Shown: positions 8,613-17,734, counted from the first letter of the stretch. The stretch: DNA of 64,000 bases from Niabella agricola (GCF_021538615.1 NZ_JAJHIZ010000003.1:434001-498000), one strand, 5' to 3'. Notes: a model not told the origin generated them from the sequence alone. Made by a program: numbers and translations.

Positions 8613-10676
8613 TCAGGAGTTTCTTTTTTTGTATGCGGCGATCACTTTTTCCAGGTGCGTTTTAAAACGCCCTTTCAGATCGGGAAGCGGATCATAAGGA
8701 AATCCTTCTGGTGCCAGGCGTTCTTCTTTTCCATCCAGGAAAAAATAAAAGGGCTGGGTATTCGACCCAAAACGCGAGAGCTGTATATCCGTATTCAATT
8801 CTCCCAGGGTTTCGATTTTCTTCCCGAGCTCTTTCGATTGATACTGCTCTGCCTCGGGGATATCAACTCCATTATGCACATCCACAAATAAGGATGCAAT
8901 CACAAACTCCTCTTTCAGCAGTTTCATTACAGCCGGGTCGCTCCATACCTGGGCTTCCATTTTCCGGCAATTCACACAGTTAATGCCCGTAAAGTCCAGC
9001 ATCAGCGGCTTCTTTAATTTACGCGCTACCTCCAGCGCTTCCCGATAATCAAAATAAGTTACGAGCCCGTTATTAACCACTACATCCGGTTCGTTCTTCT
9101 TCATGATGGCCGCATATTTTACGGGGGCGGGCATTCCTTCTTCATAATGTGCCGTGTCTCCTGCTCCAGCTTGCCGGCTGGTGAGCGATTTTACATCAAT
9201 TCCAGATGGCAGGTCATCCGCATTAAAATCCTGGGTGCCCATCGGCGGCAAAAATGTGCCCAGCCCTTTCAATGGCGCACCAAACAATCCGGGGATCAGA
9301 TACACAACCATAAAGAAGGACGCGATTGCGAAAGATAACCGTGTTACCGTAAGGTACGGCAGGCCGAAATCATTTTTGGGTAACTCATCATCATGTTTAA
9401 ACTTGAGTTTTCCCAGCAGGTACAATCCCAGCAGGAAGAAGATCACTACCCACAATACAATAAATATTTCGCGGTCCAGGATCCGCCAGTTCTTTGCCAG
9501 ATCGGCGTTGGAGAGAAACTTAAGGGCCAATGCCAGCTCCACAAATCCCAGTGTAACTTTTATCGAATTCATCCATCCTCCGGGTTTGCTTAAACTGTTT
9601 AGCCAGGAAGGGAAAAATGCAAATAATGCAAACGGGATCGACAAGGCCAGCGAAAAACCAAAGAATCCGATCAGCGGACCAATATAGCCACCTTTAAAAA
9701 TGATGGGCAGCAGAAAGCCCAGTATTGGACCGGTACAGCTGAATGAAACGATGACCAACACGAGGGCCATAAAAAATATTCCCAGGAAACTGGATGTATT
9801 GGCTTTCGCATCGGCACGGTTAGACCAGGAAGCGGGCAGCGTAATTTCAAAAGCCCCTAAAAATGAAATGCCGAATATTAAAAACAAGATGAATATGGCC
9901 AGATTAAAAATCCAGTTCGTGGAAATGTTATTCAATGCTGCCGGTCCCCAGATAAGGGTAATTAAAAAACCAATAAAGGTGAATATAAATACGATCGAGG
10001 AGGAATAGATCAATGCATTTTTTCGCCCTTCTGCTTTTGTTTTACTTCGCTTGGTAAAGAAACTCACTGTAACGGGAATCATTGAATACACACAGGGAGT
10101 GAGCAGTGCCAGCAGTCCGCCTCCAAAGGCCCCCAGGAATATCCAGATCAACGACTGGCTGTCGTTTGATGTAGCTCCGTTTTTTATACCTGCAGTTACC
10201 GACGCAGCTCCTGTCTCCCCCAGGTTTTTTACATAAAACTTAAACGGTTCTTCAAAAGACGCAAATGCGTCCCCTGCCAGGTACATATAGGTAATGGCTC
10301 CTTTAATCACAGTGCTGTCTCCTTTTTTCAATGTTACGGCTTGTATCCATTGAATAGAATCTTTTGAAAACAAAACAGGCGCATTCAGCACAGGATCGGT
10401 TTGGGAAACCAGGTTGCCTTTCTGCACCAGGCTATCTTTCAAATGCGGGGTTGCTGTACTGTCGAAGACAACTGTTGAAAAAGCATCCTTATTTTGAGGC
10501 ATTTGAAGGCCAAACAACTTCACATCCGTTCCATTTACATGAGCGGTGATAATCAAACGGATCTCTTCTTCACCGGTTTGTTGCTGCGTATAGGAAAAGG
10601 TCACTTTGGAGCTATCCTGTGCCACGGAAAACAAAGAGAGCAACATAAGGGGCAGGGCCCATAAGATCCGCTTCAT
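8613..10676 (-). CDS. Thiol:disulfide interchange protein DsbD-like
   Basis: 687 aa from the ATG at 10674-10676; the 19 upstream codons are rejected because a promoter lies just beyond. A signal peptide ends near residue 20. Residues about 20-165 form a periplasmic DsbD alpha-like domain, followed by eight membrane helices with the redox cysteines in LLTPCVYSMIP and SFSCTGPILG. The C-terminal thioredoxin domain carries CVNC at 567-570. The protein should pass electrons from cytosolic thioredoxin to periplasmic partners, including cytochrome c maturation, whose genes occur elsewhere in the window. Architecture matches full-length DsbD of Bacteroidota. Confidence 0.93.
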   Translation of the reverse strand: MKRILWALPLMLLSLFSVAQDSSKVTFSYTQQQTGEEEIRLIITAHVNGTDVKLFGLQMPQNKDAFSTVVFDSTATPHLKDSLVQKGNLVSQTDPVLNAPVLFSKDSIQWIQAVTLKKGDSTVIKGAITYMYLAGDAFASFEEPFKFYVKNLGETGAASVTAGIKNGATSNDSQSLIWIFLGAFGGGLLALLTPCVYSMIPVTVSFFTKRSKTKAEGRKNALIYSSSIVFIFTFIGFLITLIWGPAALNNISTNWIFNLAIFILFLIFGISFLGAFEITLPASWSNRADAKANTSSFLGIFFMALVLVIVSFSCTGPILGFLLPIIFKGGYIGPLIGFFGFSLALSIPFALFAFFPSWLNSLSKPGGWMNSIKVTLGFVELALALKFLSNADLAKNWRILDREIFIVLWVVIFFLLGLYLLGKLKFKHDDELPKNDFGLPYLTVTRLSFAIASFFMVVYLIPGLFGAPLKGLGTFLPPMGTQDFNADDLPSGIDVKSLTSRQAGAGDTAHYEEGMPAPVKYAAIMKKNEPDVVVNNGLVTYFDYREALEVARKLKKPLMLDFTGINCVNCRKMEAQVWSDPAVMKLLKEEFVIASLFVDVHNGVDIPEAEQYQSKELGKKIETLGELNTDIQLSRFGSNTQPFYFFLDGKEERLAPEGFPYDPLPDLKGRFKTHLEKVIAAYKKRNS

Positions 10677-10703
10677 ATATTTTTTTTTAAATAGTGAGAT
10701 CCG

Positions 10704-10733
10704 CAAATTTATATAAACAAAAAACGCTAACAA
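10704..10733 (-). promoter_or_regulatory. Bacteroidota-type promoter of dsbD
   Basis: On the minus strand TTG (complement of 10731-10733), 19 nt, then TAAATTTG (complement of 10704-10711). This matches the Bacteroidota -33/-7 consensus TTG-N19-TAnnTTTG. Transcription would start near 10698, leaving about a 20-nt leader before the ATG at 10676. Confidence 0.7.
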
Positions 10734-10833
10734 ATGTTATAAAATGAAAGCGTCTTTATTTATAGAATATTAAAAAGAAACTGCTTTCCGGTTAAGAACC
10801 ATTAACAGCCACAAGCTTTTACGGGAAATATTT

Positions 10834-11703
10834 TCACCGGGTAAGTATTTTGATACATTCTGTTAAACTACTTACCCAGTAGGGTGTACGTACTCCGTAT
10901 GCTTCTTTTATAGAAGTGGTGTCTAAAACCGAATAAGCCGGCCGTTTTGCGGGTGTTGGATAGGCTTCAGACGGGATGGGATTTACCACACAGGCGCTAT
11001 GAATGTGTTCTTTTATCGCCATCGCAAAATCGTACCAGCTGATGACGCCCTCATTGGTATAATGATAGGTTCCCGGTATCCAATGAGGGGCGGCAATGAT
11101 ATCGAGAATGGCCCGGGCCAGATCTCTCGCATAGGTAGGCGCTCCCAACTGGTCGTTGACCACGCTGATGGCCGGACGTTCGTTCATCAGGCGGATCATT
11201 GTTTTTACAAAATTCTTTCCAAACGATGAATATACCCATGCGGTCCGGATCACAACCGCATCCGTATGTTCACGGGCCAGCTGTTCTCCTTTTAATTTGG
11301 TAGCGCCATATACGCTCAGCGGATGGGTCGCATCCTCCGGCTTATAGGGAGCCGAAGCGGTTCCGTCAAAAACGTAGTCCGTAGAAATGTGAATGAATTT
11401 AGTACCATGAATGGTACAGGCCCTGGCAAGATGGCCCACGGCTATAGCATTAATACGTTCAGCAATTTCGGATTCACCGGGTTCTTCCGCCTTGTCAACC
11501 GCTGTATAAGCCGCGCAATTGATGCAGTAATCCGGTTGAAATGCCTCGAAGTGCCGCTGGATGGCTTCGGCATCCGTTACCGGCAGCCGGTCGCGGCCGG
11601 CAAAATCAAAGATCATTTCATGGTGGGCGGTGGCCAGCTCCCTGATCTCGGTAGCCAGCTGGCCGTTGGCGCCGGTGACCAGAACCTTTACGGGCTGTTG
11701 CAT
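10834..11703 (-). CDS. rfbD: dTDP-4-dehydrorhamnose reductase RfbD
   Basis: 289 aa extended short-chain dehydrogenase that reduces dTDP-4-keto-L-rhamnose to dTDP-L-rhamnose with NAD(P)H. The nucleotide-binding loop is VLVTGANGQLATEI at the N-terminus, the active-site Thr/Ser region is FIHISTDYVFDGT, and the YxxxK pair is in VYGATKLKGEQ. It overlaps no gene but starts 1 bp after the rfbC stop, so the two are co-translated. rfbA and rfbB are not in the window. Together with rfbC and the DegT aminotransferase it supports deoxysugar supply for surface glycans. Confidence 0.96.
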   Translation of the reverse strand: MQQPVKVLVTGANGQLATEIRELATAHHEMIFDFAGRDRLPVTDAEAIQRHFEAFQPDYCINCAAYTAVDKAEEPGESEIAERINAIAVGHLARACTIHGTKFIHISTDYVFDGTASAPYKPEDATHPLSVYGATKLKGEQLAREHTDAVVIRTAWVYSSFGKNFVKTMIRLMNERPAISVVNDQLGAPTYARDLARAILDIIAAPHWIPGTYHYTNEGVISWYDFAMAIKEHIHSACVVNPIPSEAYPTPAKRPAYSVLDTTSIKEAYGVRTPYWVSSLTECIKILTR

Positions 11704-11704
11704 C

Positions 11705-12253
11705 TTAAAAATTATTTAGTGCGTCTTTAAATCCGGGAAGCGCCAGGTCCTTTTCGGAAAGAAGCTGCTTTCCTTCCGGTATCTGCCAGTCGATTGCCAA
11801 ATCCGCGTCGTTATAGATAATACCGCCCTCACTTTCCTTATGATAGAAGGCATCGCATTTATACAGTACCGTTGCCGTAGCACTCAATACAGAAAACCCG
11901 TGTGCAAATCCGTGCGGGATCAGCAATTGTTTTTTATTCTCCGCAGACAGTTCTACAGAAAAAACCTTGCCATAGGTGGGCGAATGTTTCCGTACATCCA
12001 CCGCCACATCCAGGATCCGGCCCTGAAGCACCCGCACCAGTTTACATTGGGCGTTGGGGTTTAGCTGGTAATGCAGCCCGCGTATCACCCCGTATACGGA
12101 ATGCGATTGGTTGTCCTGTATAAACCGGTAGCGTATACCGGCTTCTTCAAAAACCGACTGGTTATATGCTTCAAAAAAGTGCCCGCGTGCGTCTTCAAAA
12201 ACGCGGGGCTCAAACAACAACAAATCTTCAATAGTCGTACGAATAATGGACAT
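11705..12253 (-). CDS. rfbC: dTDP-4-dehydrorhamnose 3,5-epimerase RfbC
   Basis: 182 aa cupin that epimerises C3 and C5 of dTDP-4-keto-6-deoxyglucose. Family landmarks are FEPRVFEDARGHFFEAYN near the N-terminus, GVIRGLHYQLNPNAQCKLVRV with the catalytic His, and LLIPHGFAHGFSVLS. Length is typical. It sits between the DegT aminotransferase (27 bp upstream) and rfbD (1 bp downstream), all on the minus strand, forming a three-gene sugar-nucleotide operon. No signal peptide; acts in the cytosol. Confidence 0.97.
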   Translation of the reverse strand: MSIIRTTIEDLLLFEPRVFEDARGHFFEAYNQSVFEEAGIRYRFIQDNQSHSVYGVIRGLHYQLNPNAQCKLVRVLQGRILDVAVDVRKHSPTYGKVFSVELSAENKKQLLIPHGFAHGFSVLSATATVLYKCDAFYHKESEGGIIYNDADLAIDWQIPEGKQLLSEKDLALPGFKDALNNF

Positions 12254-12280
12254 TATAAGCTAGAATAATTTCGGTTGAAT

Positions 12281-13405
12281 TTAGAGAATCGACAATACGG
12301 TGTCCGTAATAAACTTTAGCTGTTCTTCGTCCATTTCGGTATGAATGGGCAGCGAAATCACCCGCTCTGTTAAATAGGTGGTCAGCGGCAGTTCCAGTGC
12401 ACTTACTCCAAATTGCTCAAACATTTTTTGCTTATGAGCCGGCACCGGGTAGTAAATCATAGAAGGAACCCCTTTTTTATCCAGTTCCGCTTTAAATGCA
12501 TCACGGTTTACGCCTTCCAGCAGGATGGTATATTGATGATATACGTGATCGGAATTCGCCGCTTTGAACGGTGTGATGATCTTATCGGTTGTTGCAAATG
12601 CCTGGTCATAATAGGCAGCCACCTCCTGCCGCGCTTTACAGTAATCATCCAGATAGGGCAGCTTTACATTCAGGATGGCGGCCTGGATACTGTCCAGCCG
12701 GCTGTTGCAGCCTACCACTTCATGATAGTACCGCTCCTTCTGACCATGGTTGGCGATCATCCGCAGTTTCTCCGCCAACAGGTCATCATTGGTGCACATC
12801 GCACCCCCATCGCCAAAAGCGCCCAGGTTTTTGCTGGGATAAAAAGAAGTGCAGCCGACATGACCGATGGTACCTGTTTTCTTTGAAGTGCCATCAGAAA
12901 AATGGAAACTGCAACCAATGGCCTGCGCATTATCTTCTACCACAGCCAGATTGTACTTTTCGGCGATCTTCAGAATGGCTTCCATATCAGCAGACTGACC
13001 GTATAAATGTACCGGCACGATGGCCTTTGTTTTTGGGGAAATTGCTTTTTCAATGGCAACAGGGTCTACACAGAATGTTTGGGGATCCACCTCAACAAAA
13101 ACAGGTGTCAACTTCAGCAAGGCAATTACTTCTGTTGTGGCAATATAAGTAAAGGAGGGGGTGATCACTTCATCTCCCGGCTGCAATCCCAGCGCCATCA
13201 GGGCGATCTGCAAAGCATCCGTTCCATTTGCACAGGGGATCACATGTTTTACGCCTAAATATCCCGCCAGGTTATCAGCAAATTCCTTTACAGCTTTACC
13301 ATTAATAAAGGCCGTGCTTTCCATTACGTCCAGAACGGCTTTGTCTACCTGGTGTTTTATCTTATGATACTGAGAATGCGTATCAACCATATATAAGGGT
13401 CTCAT
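12281..13405 (-). CDS. DegT/DnrJ/EryC1 family sugar aminotransferase
   Basis: 374 aa from the ATG at 13403-13405 (MRPLYMVDTHSQYHKIKHQV). An ATG-free extension of 37 codons further upstream overlaps promoter sequence and is rejected. This PLP enzyme transfers an amino group to a keto sugar nucleotide. The PLP-binding lysine is in CTSFYPSKNLGAFGDGGAM, and the substrate-side segments PCANGTDALQIALMALGL and VVEDNAQAIG are present. It leads the rfbC-rfbD operon, so a product such as a dTDP-amino-deoxysugar is likely, but the exact sugar cannot be read. A QdtB/FdtB- or WecE-like role is possible. Confidence 0.92.
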   Translation of the reverse strand: MRPLYMVDTHSQYHKIKHQVDKAVLDVMESTAFINGKAVKEFADNLAGYLGVKHVIPCANGTDALQIALMALGLQPGDEVITPSFTYIATTEVIALLKLTPVFVEVDPQTFCVDPVAIEKAISPKTKAIVPVHLYGQSADMEAILKIAEKYNLAVVEDNAQAIGCSFHFSDGTSKKTGTIGHVGCTSFYPSKNLGAFGDGGAMCTNDDLLAEKLRMIANHGQKERYYHEVVGCNSRLDSIQAAILNVKLPYLDDYCKARQEVAAYYDQAFATTDKIITPFKAANSDHVYHQYTILLEGVNRDAFKAELDKKGVPSMIYYPVPAHKQKMFEQFGVSALELPLTTYLTERVISLPIHTEMDEEQLKFITDTVLSIL

Positions 13406-13427
13406 ATATACATCTTTAATTGGGTTG

Positions 13428-13435
13428 CAAAGGTA
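13428..13435 (-). promoter_or_regulatory. -7 box upstream of the DegT gene
   Basis: TACCTTTG on the minus strand (CAAAGGTA on plus) fits TAnnTTTG and sits 22 bp before the DegT ATG. No TTG is found at the expected -33 distance, so only the -7 element is supported. Confidence 0.5.
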
Positions 13436-13464
13436 ACTAAATTTACTGCAGTATAGCCGCTCAT

Positions 13465-13496
13465 TTGCAATGCTTGGCCTTCCCTCACTACATTTG
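13465..13496 (+). promoter_or_regulatory. Promoter of waaA
   Basis: TTG (13465-13467), 21 nt, TACATTTG (13489-13496). The start site would be near 13502. Because the -33 element overlaps the first possible ATG frame codon at 13465, translation must begin downstream, at the GTG at 13510. Confidence 0.65.
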
Positions 13497-13509
13497 CAAA
13501 AAACAACAA

Positions 13510-14760
13510 GTGTCACGATTACTTTACCTGCTTTTTTTATACAGCTACCGGGTGGCGATCTTTATTGCATCTTTTTTTAACAGAAAGGCCGGGCTATGGC
13601 GTTCCGGCAGGAAACACCTGCTTCAGCGCCTGGAAGAAGCCCTGGGCGGCAACAAGGCTCCGGTGATTTGGGTGCATTGCGCTTCTCTTGGAGAATTTGA
13701 GCAGGGACGCACTATCCTCGAAACACTTAAAAAAGAATATCCCGATTTCCGCGTGCTGCTTACGTTTTTTTCCCCCTCGGGATACGAGATCCGGAAAAAC
13801 TATGCGAATGCAGACTGGGTCTTTTATCTTCCCCTGGATACCCCGTATAATGCCCGGCGGTTCGTGCAGATCGTAAAGCCCTCGCTGGCCCTGTTTGTTA
13901 AATACGAATACTGGTATCACCTGCTGCAGGCATTGAAGAAGACGGGGACACCCACCCTGCTCGTTTCTGCGCTTTTCCGGGAAAACGCTATTTTCTTTAA
14001 GCCATATGGAAGTTTTCACCGCAAAATGCTCCGCTGCTTTACGCATATTTTTGTTCAGGATATGGCAAGCAAGAGCCGTCTGGCTGCCATTATTCCGGCG
14101 GAACAGGTAACGGTAGCCGGCGATACGCGGTTCGACCGTGTTGTTCAGATTGCTGCTGAGTTTACACCTATTCCCCTTATCGAGACCTTTATCAACCAAA
14201 AGTCCTTTGTTATAGTAGCCGGAAGCACCTGGCCTGATGATGAACGGCACCTGGCCTCCTATCTCAAAGTAAAAAACAACAACACTTCATTAATCATTGC
14301 CCCTCACGAAATTAACAAGGAGCATATTGATGAAATATTGAGCCGGTTCCCGGGTGCACAACTCTTTTCCAAGTTAAAAGAAGAACCGCTGTTAAAAGGT
14401 GATGTACTGATTATCGATAATATCGGCATGCTGTCGCGACTGTACTATTACGCAGCGATTACTTATATTGGAGGGGGGTTTAACAAAGCCGGGATCCACA
14501 ACACACTCGAAGCTGCCGTATTTTTCAAACCAGTCATTTTCGGCCCCAACTATCAAAAGTTTGCAGAAGCAAAAACACTTATTAAAAATGGAGGTGCTAC
14601 AAGCTATAGCAATGAAGGTCAATTAGTAGAAATAATAGAAACACTAAAAAACAACCTCCCTGTCCGGGAAACATCAGGCAGGTCTGCCGGCCGTTTTGTA
14701 GCTGAGAATACCGGCGCTACGGCGATCATATCCGGTTATATCCGCGAAAACCTGCGATAG
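13510..14760 (+). CDS. waaA: 3-deoxy-D-manno-octulosonic acid transferase (Kdo transferase)
   Basis: Adds Kdo from CMP-Kdo to lipid A precursor at the inner membrane (GT30). 416 aa from the GTG start at 13510, giving VSRLLYLLFLYSYRVAIFIA, the usual N-terminal anchor of this family; the upstream frame start at 13465 lies inside the promoter. The catalytic Glu is in WVHCASLGEFEQGR, and the C-terminal Rossmann half has VAGSTWPDDE, LIIAPHEINKEH and GGGFNKAGIHNTLEAA. The leader would be only about 8 nt. Divergent from the DegT operon. Its last 25 bp overlap the end of the convergent gene 14736-15479. Confidence 0.95.
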   Translation: MSRLLYLLFLYSYRVAIFIASFFNRKAGLWRSGRKHLLQRLEEALGGNKAPVIWVHCASLGEFEQGRTILETLKKEYPDFRVLLTFFSPSGYEIRKNYANADWVFYLPLDTPYNARRFVQIVKPSLALFVKYEYWYHLLQALKKTGTPTLLVSALFRENAIFFKPYGSFHRKMLRCFTHIFVQDMASKSRLAAIIPAEQVTVAGDTRFDRVVQIAAEFTPIPLIETFINQKSFVIVAGSTWPDDERHLASYLKVKNNNTSLIIAPHEINKEHIDEILSRFPGAQLFSKLKEEPLLKGDVLIIDNIGMLSRLYYYAAITYIGGGFNKAGIHNTLEAAVFFKPVIFGPNYQKFAEAKTLIKNGGATSYSNEGQLVEIIETLKNNLPVRETSGRSAGRFVAENTGATAIISGYIRENLR

Positions 14761-15479
14761 ATCAGCCGGTCGAAATACTCCACATCCCGGTTGTTGCTCC
14801 ATCCAAGTTTTGTTTTTAGCTCCCGCTTTACCCAGTATTCGGCTTCGTCCAGGGTATCAAAATTGTTGATGGTCTTAATGCTGCGGTTATACATGATTTC
14901 ATCACCCCGGAAAAGGTTTTTTACAAATCGCTCCTTATCCAAATCCGGAATATCGCTGGCGAGGTCTTCAATTGACCTGGCCGAGCTGCCATCTGTCAGC
15001 TGCTCGGTAACAGTGCTACCCCCGGGTTTAACTTCCCTGTCTGCAGCGCCCTTTTGTATTTGCTGAAAGAGTGTTGGCACCTCGATAAGCGGATCGAACA
15101 ACCTGTTTGTAAACGAATGCGTTTTTTTAGCTGCGTTTTCATAAGCGTTAGCTTCTGCTGCCTGGGGATAGAGCCCTGCCTCATGCTGCAGCTCCAGCAA
15201 GCGCAATTCTTCTTCATCAGCCTCCTCCTCATTCAAACCGTCTAACTGAAAATATTCCTTCTCCGTACCATTCCTGTCTTTAATGATTACCCCTTTGGCA
15301 ACCGGTGGTGTATTGGGCAAAAAAACCGCTACATTACTGCTGCCCAAAACAGCCGTCTCCCTCATGGCGCCGTTGATCTCCTTCTGAATCATTTGTGTGG
15401 TGATCAGCAATTGAGATAAATCCGCCTTATTATTAAATTGAGTTCTTAATTTTTCGATCAGTGCTTCTATTCGCTGCAT
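14736..15479 (-). CDS. Conserved unknown protein, 247 aa
   Basis: I do not recognise a named domain. Started at the ATG complementary to 15477-15479 (MQRIEALIEKLRTQF); a start six codons upstream is also open. The first 45 residues are an amphipathic, possibly coiled-coil helix. A middle strand region VAVFLPNTPPVAKGVIIKD is followed by an acidic linker (LNEEEADEEELRLLEL). The C-terminal 70 residues (DIPDLDKERFVKNLFRGDE through EAEYWVKRELKTKLGW) look like a compact helical domain. No signal peptide or membrane helix, so cytosolic. It overlaps the waaA 3' end tail-to-tail and is divergent from tdk. Good codon use and clean frame argue it is real. Confidence 0.8.
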   Translation of the reverse strand: MQRIEALIEKLRTQFNNKADLSQLLITTQMIQKEINGAMRETAVLGSSNVAVFLPNTPPVAKGVIIKDRNGTEKEYFQLDGLNEEEADEEELRLLELQHEAGLYPQAAEANAYENAAKKTHSFTNRLFDPLIEVPTLFQQIQKGAADREVKPGGSTVTEQLTDGSSARSIEDLASDIPDLDKERFVKNLFRGDEIMYNRSIKTINNFDTLDEAEYWVKRELKTKLGWSNNRDVEYFDRLIYRRFSRI

Positions 15480-15484
15480 TATCC

Positions 15485-15492
15485 TACTTTTG
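15485..15492 (+). promoter_or_regulatory. -7 box upstream of tdk
   Basis: TACTTTTG fits TAnnTTTG, 80 bp before the tdk ATG. No TTG at the proper -33 distance. It overlaps the 5' edge of the divergent unknown gene, so this is a low-confidence assignment. Confidence 0.35.
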
Positions 15493-15572
15493 AACAATTA
15501 TGGACACAATGTAATTATAGCAATATACAAATAACACTCCAAAAATTGTTGTAGTACCAATAAAAACAGCAG

Positions 15573-16142
15573 ATGTTTATTGAACCGAATCTTACAGGAG
15601 ACCGTCGGGGGTGGATCGAAGTCATTTGTGGCTCCATGTTTAGCGGCAAAACAGAGGAACTGATCCGGAGGTTAAAGCGCGTGAAATTTGCCAACCTGAA
15701 TGTTGAAATTTTTAAACCCGCGATGGATACCCGTTACGATGAGGAGCAGATTGTTTCGCATGATACCAATGCCATCTTATCAACACCCGTCGATAATTCG
15801 CAAAAGATTCTCTTGCTGGGCCAGGGCGCTGATGTTATTGGGATTGATGAGGCCCAGTTCTTTGACCCGGAGCTGCCGGATGTCTGCGACCGCCTGGCTT
15901 ACCAGGGCATTAGGGTGATTGTAGCAGGATTGGACATGGATTACACTGGAAAACCCTTTGGCCAGATGCCTTTTTTACTGGCAAAAGCCGATTATATCAC
16001 CAAATTGCATGCAATCTGCGTAAAATGCGGAAACATTGCCAACTACTCCTATCGCAAAATTCCGGATGATGAACAGATTATGCTGGGTGCCACGGATGCA
16101 TATGAGCCCCGCTGCCGTAAGTGTTATTTTGACAAAGTTTAA
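15573..16142 (+). CDS. tdk: Thymidine kinase
   Basis: 189 aa type II thymidine kinase phosphorylating thymidine with ATP in the salvage pathway. The P-loop is [17 protein letters not shown], the DNA/ATP-coordinating motif IDEAQFF follows near residue 90, the substrate lasso region is [12 protein letters not shown], and zinc is held by CVKCG and CRKCYF. All key residues are present and length is normal. ccmB begins 15 bp downstream in the same direction, so these two genes probably share a transcript although their functions are unrelated. Confidence 0.97.
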   Translation: MFIEPNLTGDRRGWIEVICGSMFSGKTEELIRRLKRVKFANLNVEIFKPAMDTRYDEEQIVSHDTNAILSTPVDNSQKILLLGQGADVIGIDEAQFFDPELPDVCDRLAYQGIRVIVAGLDMDYTGKPFGQMPFLLAKADYITKLHAICVKCGNIANYSYRKIPDDEQIMLGATDAYEPRCRKCYFDKV

Positions 16143-16157
16143 ATATAAAGAACGATT

Positions 16158-16808
16158 TTGTTACACCCTATTATACATTTAATAAGAAAAGATATATTGT
16201 TGGAAGTAAGACAACAATATAGTTTTTATGGAATTCTATTATATATAGCAGCAACTGTTTTTGTGCTTTTCCTGGTCATTGACGAACCGGAAGGAAATAT
16301 CTGGAACGGGCTGTTTTGGGTGATCCAGCTCTTCATCTGCATCAATGCAGTGGCAAAAAGTTTTTTGCAGGAAAGCCGGGGAAGGATGCTTTATTTTTAT
16401 ACAATCGCCTCGCCCGTTCATTTTGTACTGGCCAAACTGCTGTTTAATTCCGTATTGATGCTGCTGATGTCGCTGATTAGCCTGCTGCTCTTTTTTGCAC
16501 TGCTGGGAAACCCGGTTCAAAAGATCCCTGCTTTTACCAGCCTGGTCTTATTAGGCGGCTGGAGCCTGAGCATGGTATTTACGTTTTTAGCGGCCATTGC
16601 CGCAAAAGCACAGCAAAATGCGGCCATCATGGCAATACTTGGGTTCCCGATCATTGTGCCGCAGCTCATGCTGCTGATGAAGATCACCAATGCGGCGTTT
16701 AACCCGGAGCTGGCCATCCTCTGGAACGATATTGCATTACTGGTAGCGCTCGACATACTGGTGGCCCTTCTTTCTGTAATCCTCTTCCCTTTTTTGTGGA
16801 GGGATTAA
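16158..16808 (+). CDS. ccmB: Haem exporter / cytochrome c maturation protein CcmB
   Basis: 216 aa with six hydrophobic helices. With CcmA it forms the ABC complex that releases holo-CcmE in cytochrome c maturation. The N-terminus LHPIIHLIRKDILLEVRQQ and WNGLFWVIQLFICINAVAKSF match CcmB (the RKD/E and F..EDGTL-like regions). The start is a TTG at 16158-16160; no ATG or GTG gives the typical N-terminus. The C-terminal half has GFPIIVPQLMLLMK, a family landmark. It follows tdk by 15 bp and precedes ccmC by 230 bp. No ccmA lies in the window, so the ATPase must be encoded elsewhere. Confidence 0.92.
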   Translation: MLHPIIHLIRKDILLEVRQQYSFYGILLYIAATVFVLFLVIDEPEGNIWNGLFWVIQLFICINAVAKSFLQESRGRMLYFYTIASPVHFVLAKLLFNSVLMLLMSLISLLLFFALLGNPVQKIPAFTSLVLLGGWSLSMVFTFLAAIAAKAQQNAAIMAILGFPIIVPQLMLLMKITNAAFNPELAILWNDIALLVALDILVALLSVILFPFLWRD

Positions 16809-16965
16809 TGCCGGTTTCCCCTGCCATCACCATTTACCAGTGACCGATTTCTAAACGGTTTACGGAACAACATTTCGATTTTTTATTGATCAAAATCCGT
16901 GGAAGAGGATACCGGTCTTACTTAATTTCTATAAGAACCTGCTTTTCTTTATGCAATTTGCAAAT

Positions 16966-16998
16966 TTGGTTTCGTAAACAACTTTACGCTTACTTTTG
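16966..16998 (+). promoter_or_regulatory. Promoter of ccmC
   Basis: TTG at 16966-16968 and TACTTTTG at 16991-16998, 22 nt apart. It lies in the 230-bp gap between ccmB and ccmC, indicating that ccmC starts its own transcript. The start site would be near 17004, a leader of about 35 nt. Confidence 0.6.
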
Positions 16999-17038
16999 TG
17001 TTTTGTAGAATACTAAGGTGTACTGTTAAGACTTGAAT

Positions 17039-17734
17039 ATGTATAAAACGTGGTGGAAATTCCTCTGTATCATCCTGTTGGTATACGCGCTTGTAGCCGG
17101 ACTGCTTATTAAAGTTCCCAATCTGCCAATTCTTGGAGAAACCAGTCGTAACCTGTTTTACCATGTAGGTATGTGGGCCGCTATGATGGTACTCTTTATT
17201 TGTTCGCTGGCACACTCTATCCGGTATCTGCGTACGATGAATCTGAAATACGATATCGCTGCAAAAAATTACGCGACGGTGGGTATTTTTTTCGGATTAC
17301 TGGGCTACGCAACGGGCGCCATATGGGCCAGCTATACCTGGGCAGACCCGAACAATCCGGCCTTCCAGTCGTTCAGTGCCGTGGCCCGCGAACCCAAGCT
17401 GATCGGAACAGCGGTAGCACTGCTGATCTACTTTGCTTACCATATTTTAAGAGACTCTATAAACGACCTGGACAAACGGGCAAGGGTGAGCGCTGTGTAC
17501 AATATTTTTGCCTTTGCCATGCTTTTCCCCACCATTTTTATTATCCCAAGACTGTTGCCCAGTCTGCATCCCGGACAGGAAGGCAACCCGGCGCTGAATT
17601 TTAAAGATGTAAGTCCACAGATGCGTATGGTTGAATACCCCGCATTCATTGGCTGGGCCCTGCTGGGCGTATGGATCGCTACGTTAAAGATCCGCATCAA
17701 TTTATTGAAAGAAAAATCGCTTTTGAAAAAATGA
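17039..17734 (+). CDS. ccmC: Cytochrome c biogenesis protein CcmC (haem handling)
   Basis: 231 aa from the ATG at 17039 (MYKTWWKFLCIILL); an in-frame TTG two codons earlier is unlikely. Six membrane helices are visible. The periplasmic haem-handling signature is seen as GAIWASYTWADPN, a variant of the WWD motif, and the flanking His in FYHVGMWAAMM. CcmC loads haem onto CcmE. Compared with the classic motif the loop after the tryptophans is longer (about 20 residues to REPKLIG). The stop codon overlaps the next start as ATGA, so the CcmD-like gene is translationally coupled. Confidence 0.93.
   Translation: MYKTWWKFLCIILLVYALVAGLLIKVPNLPILGETSRNLFYHVGMWAAMMVLFICSLAHSIRYLRTMNLKYDIAAKNYATVGIFFGLLGYATGAIWASYTWADPNNPAFQSFSAVAREPKLIGTAVALLIYFAYHILRDSINDLDKRARVSAVYNIFAFAMLFPTIFIIPRLLPSLHPGQEGNPALNFKDVSPQMRMVEYPAFIGWALLGVWIATLKIRINLLKEKSLLKK

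Noticed and set aside
13465..13509. ATG-frame start for waaA at 13465
   Set aside because: The -33 promoter element lies at 13465-13467, and the family N-terminus begins at the GTG at 13510.
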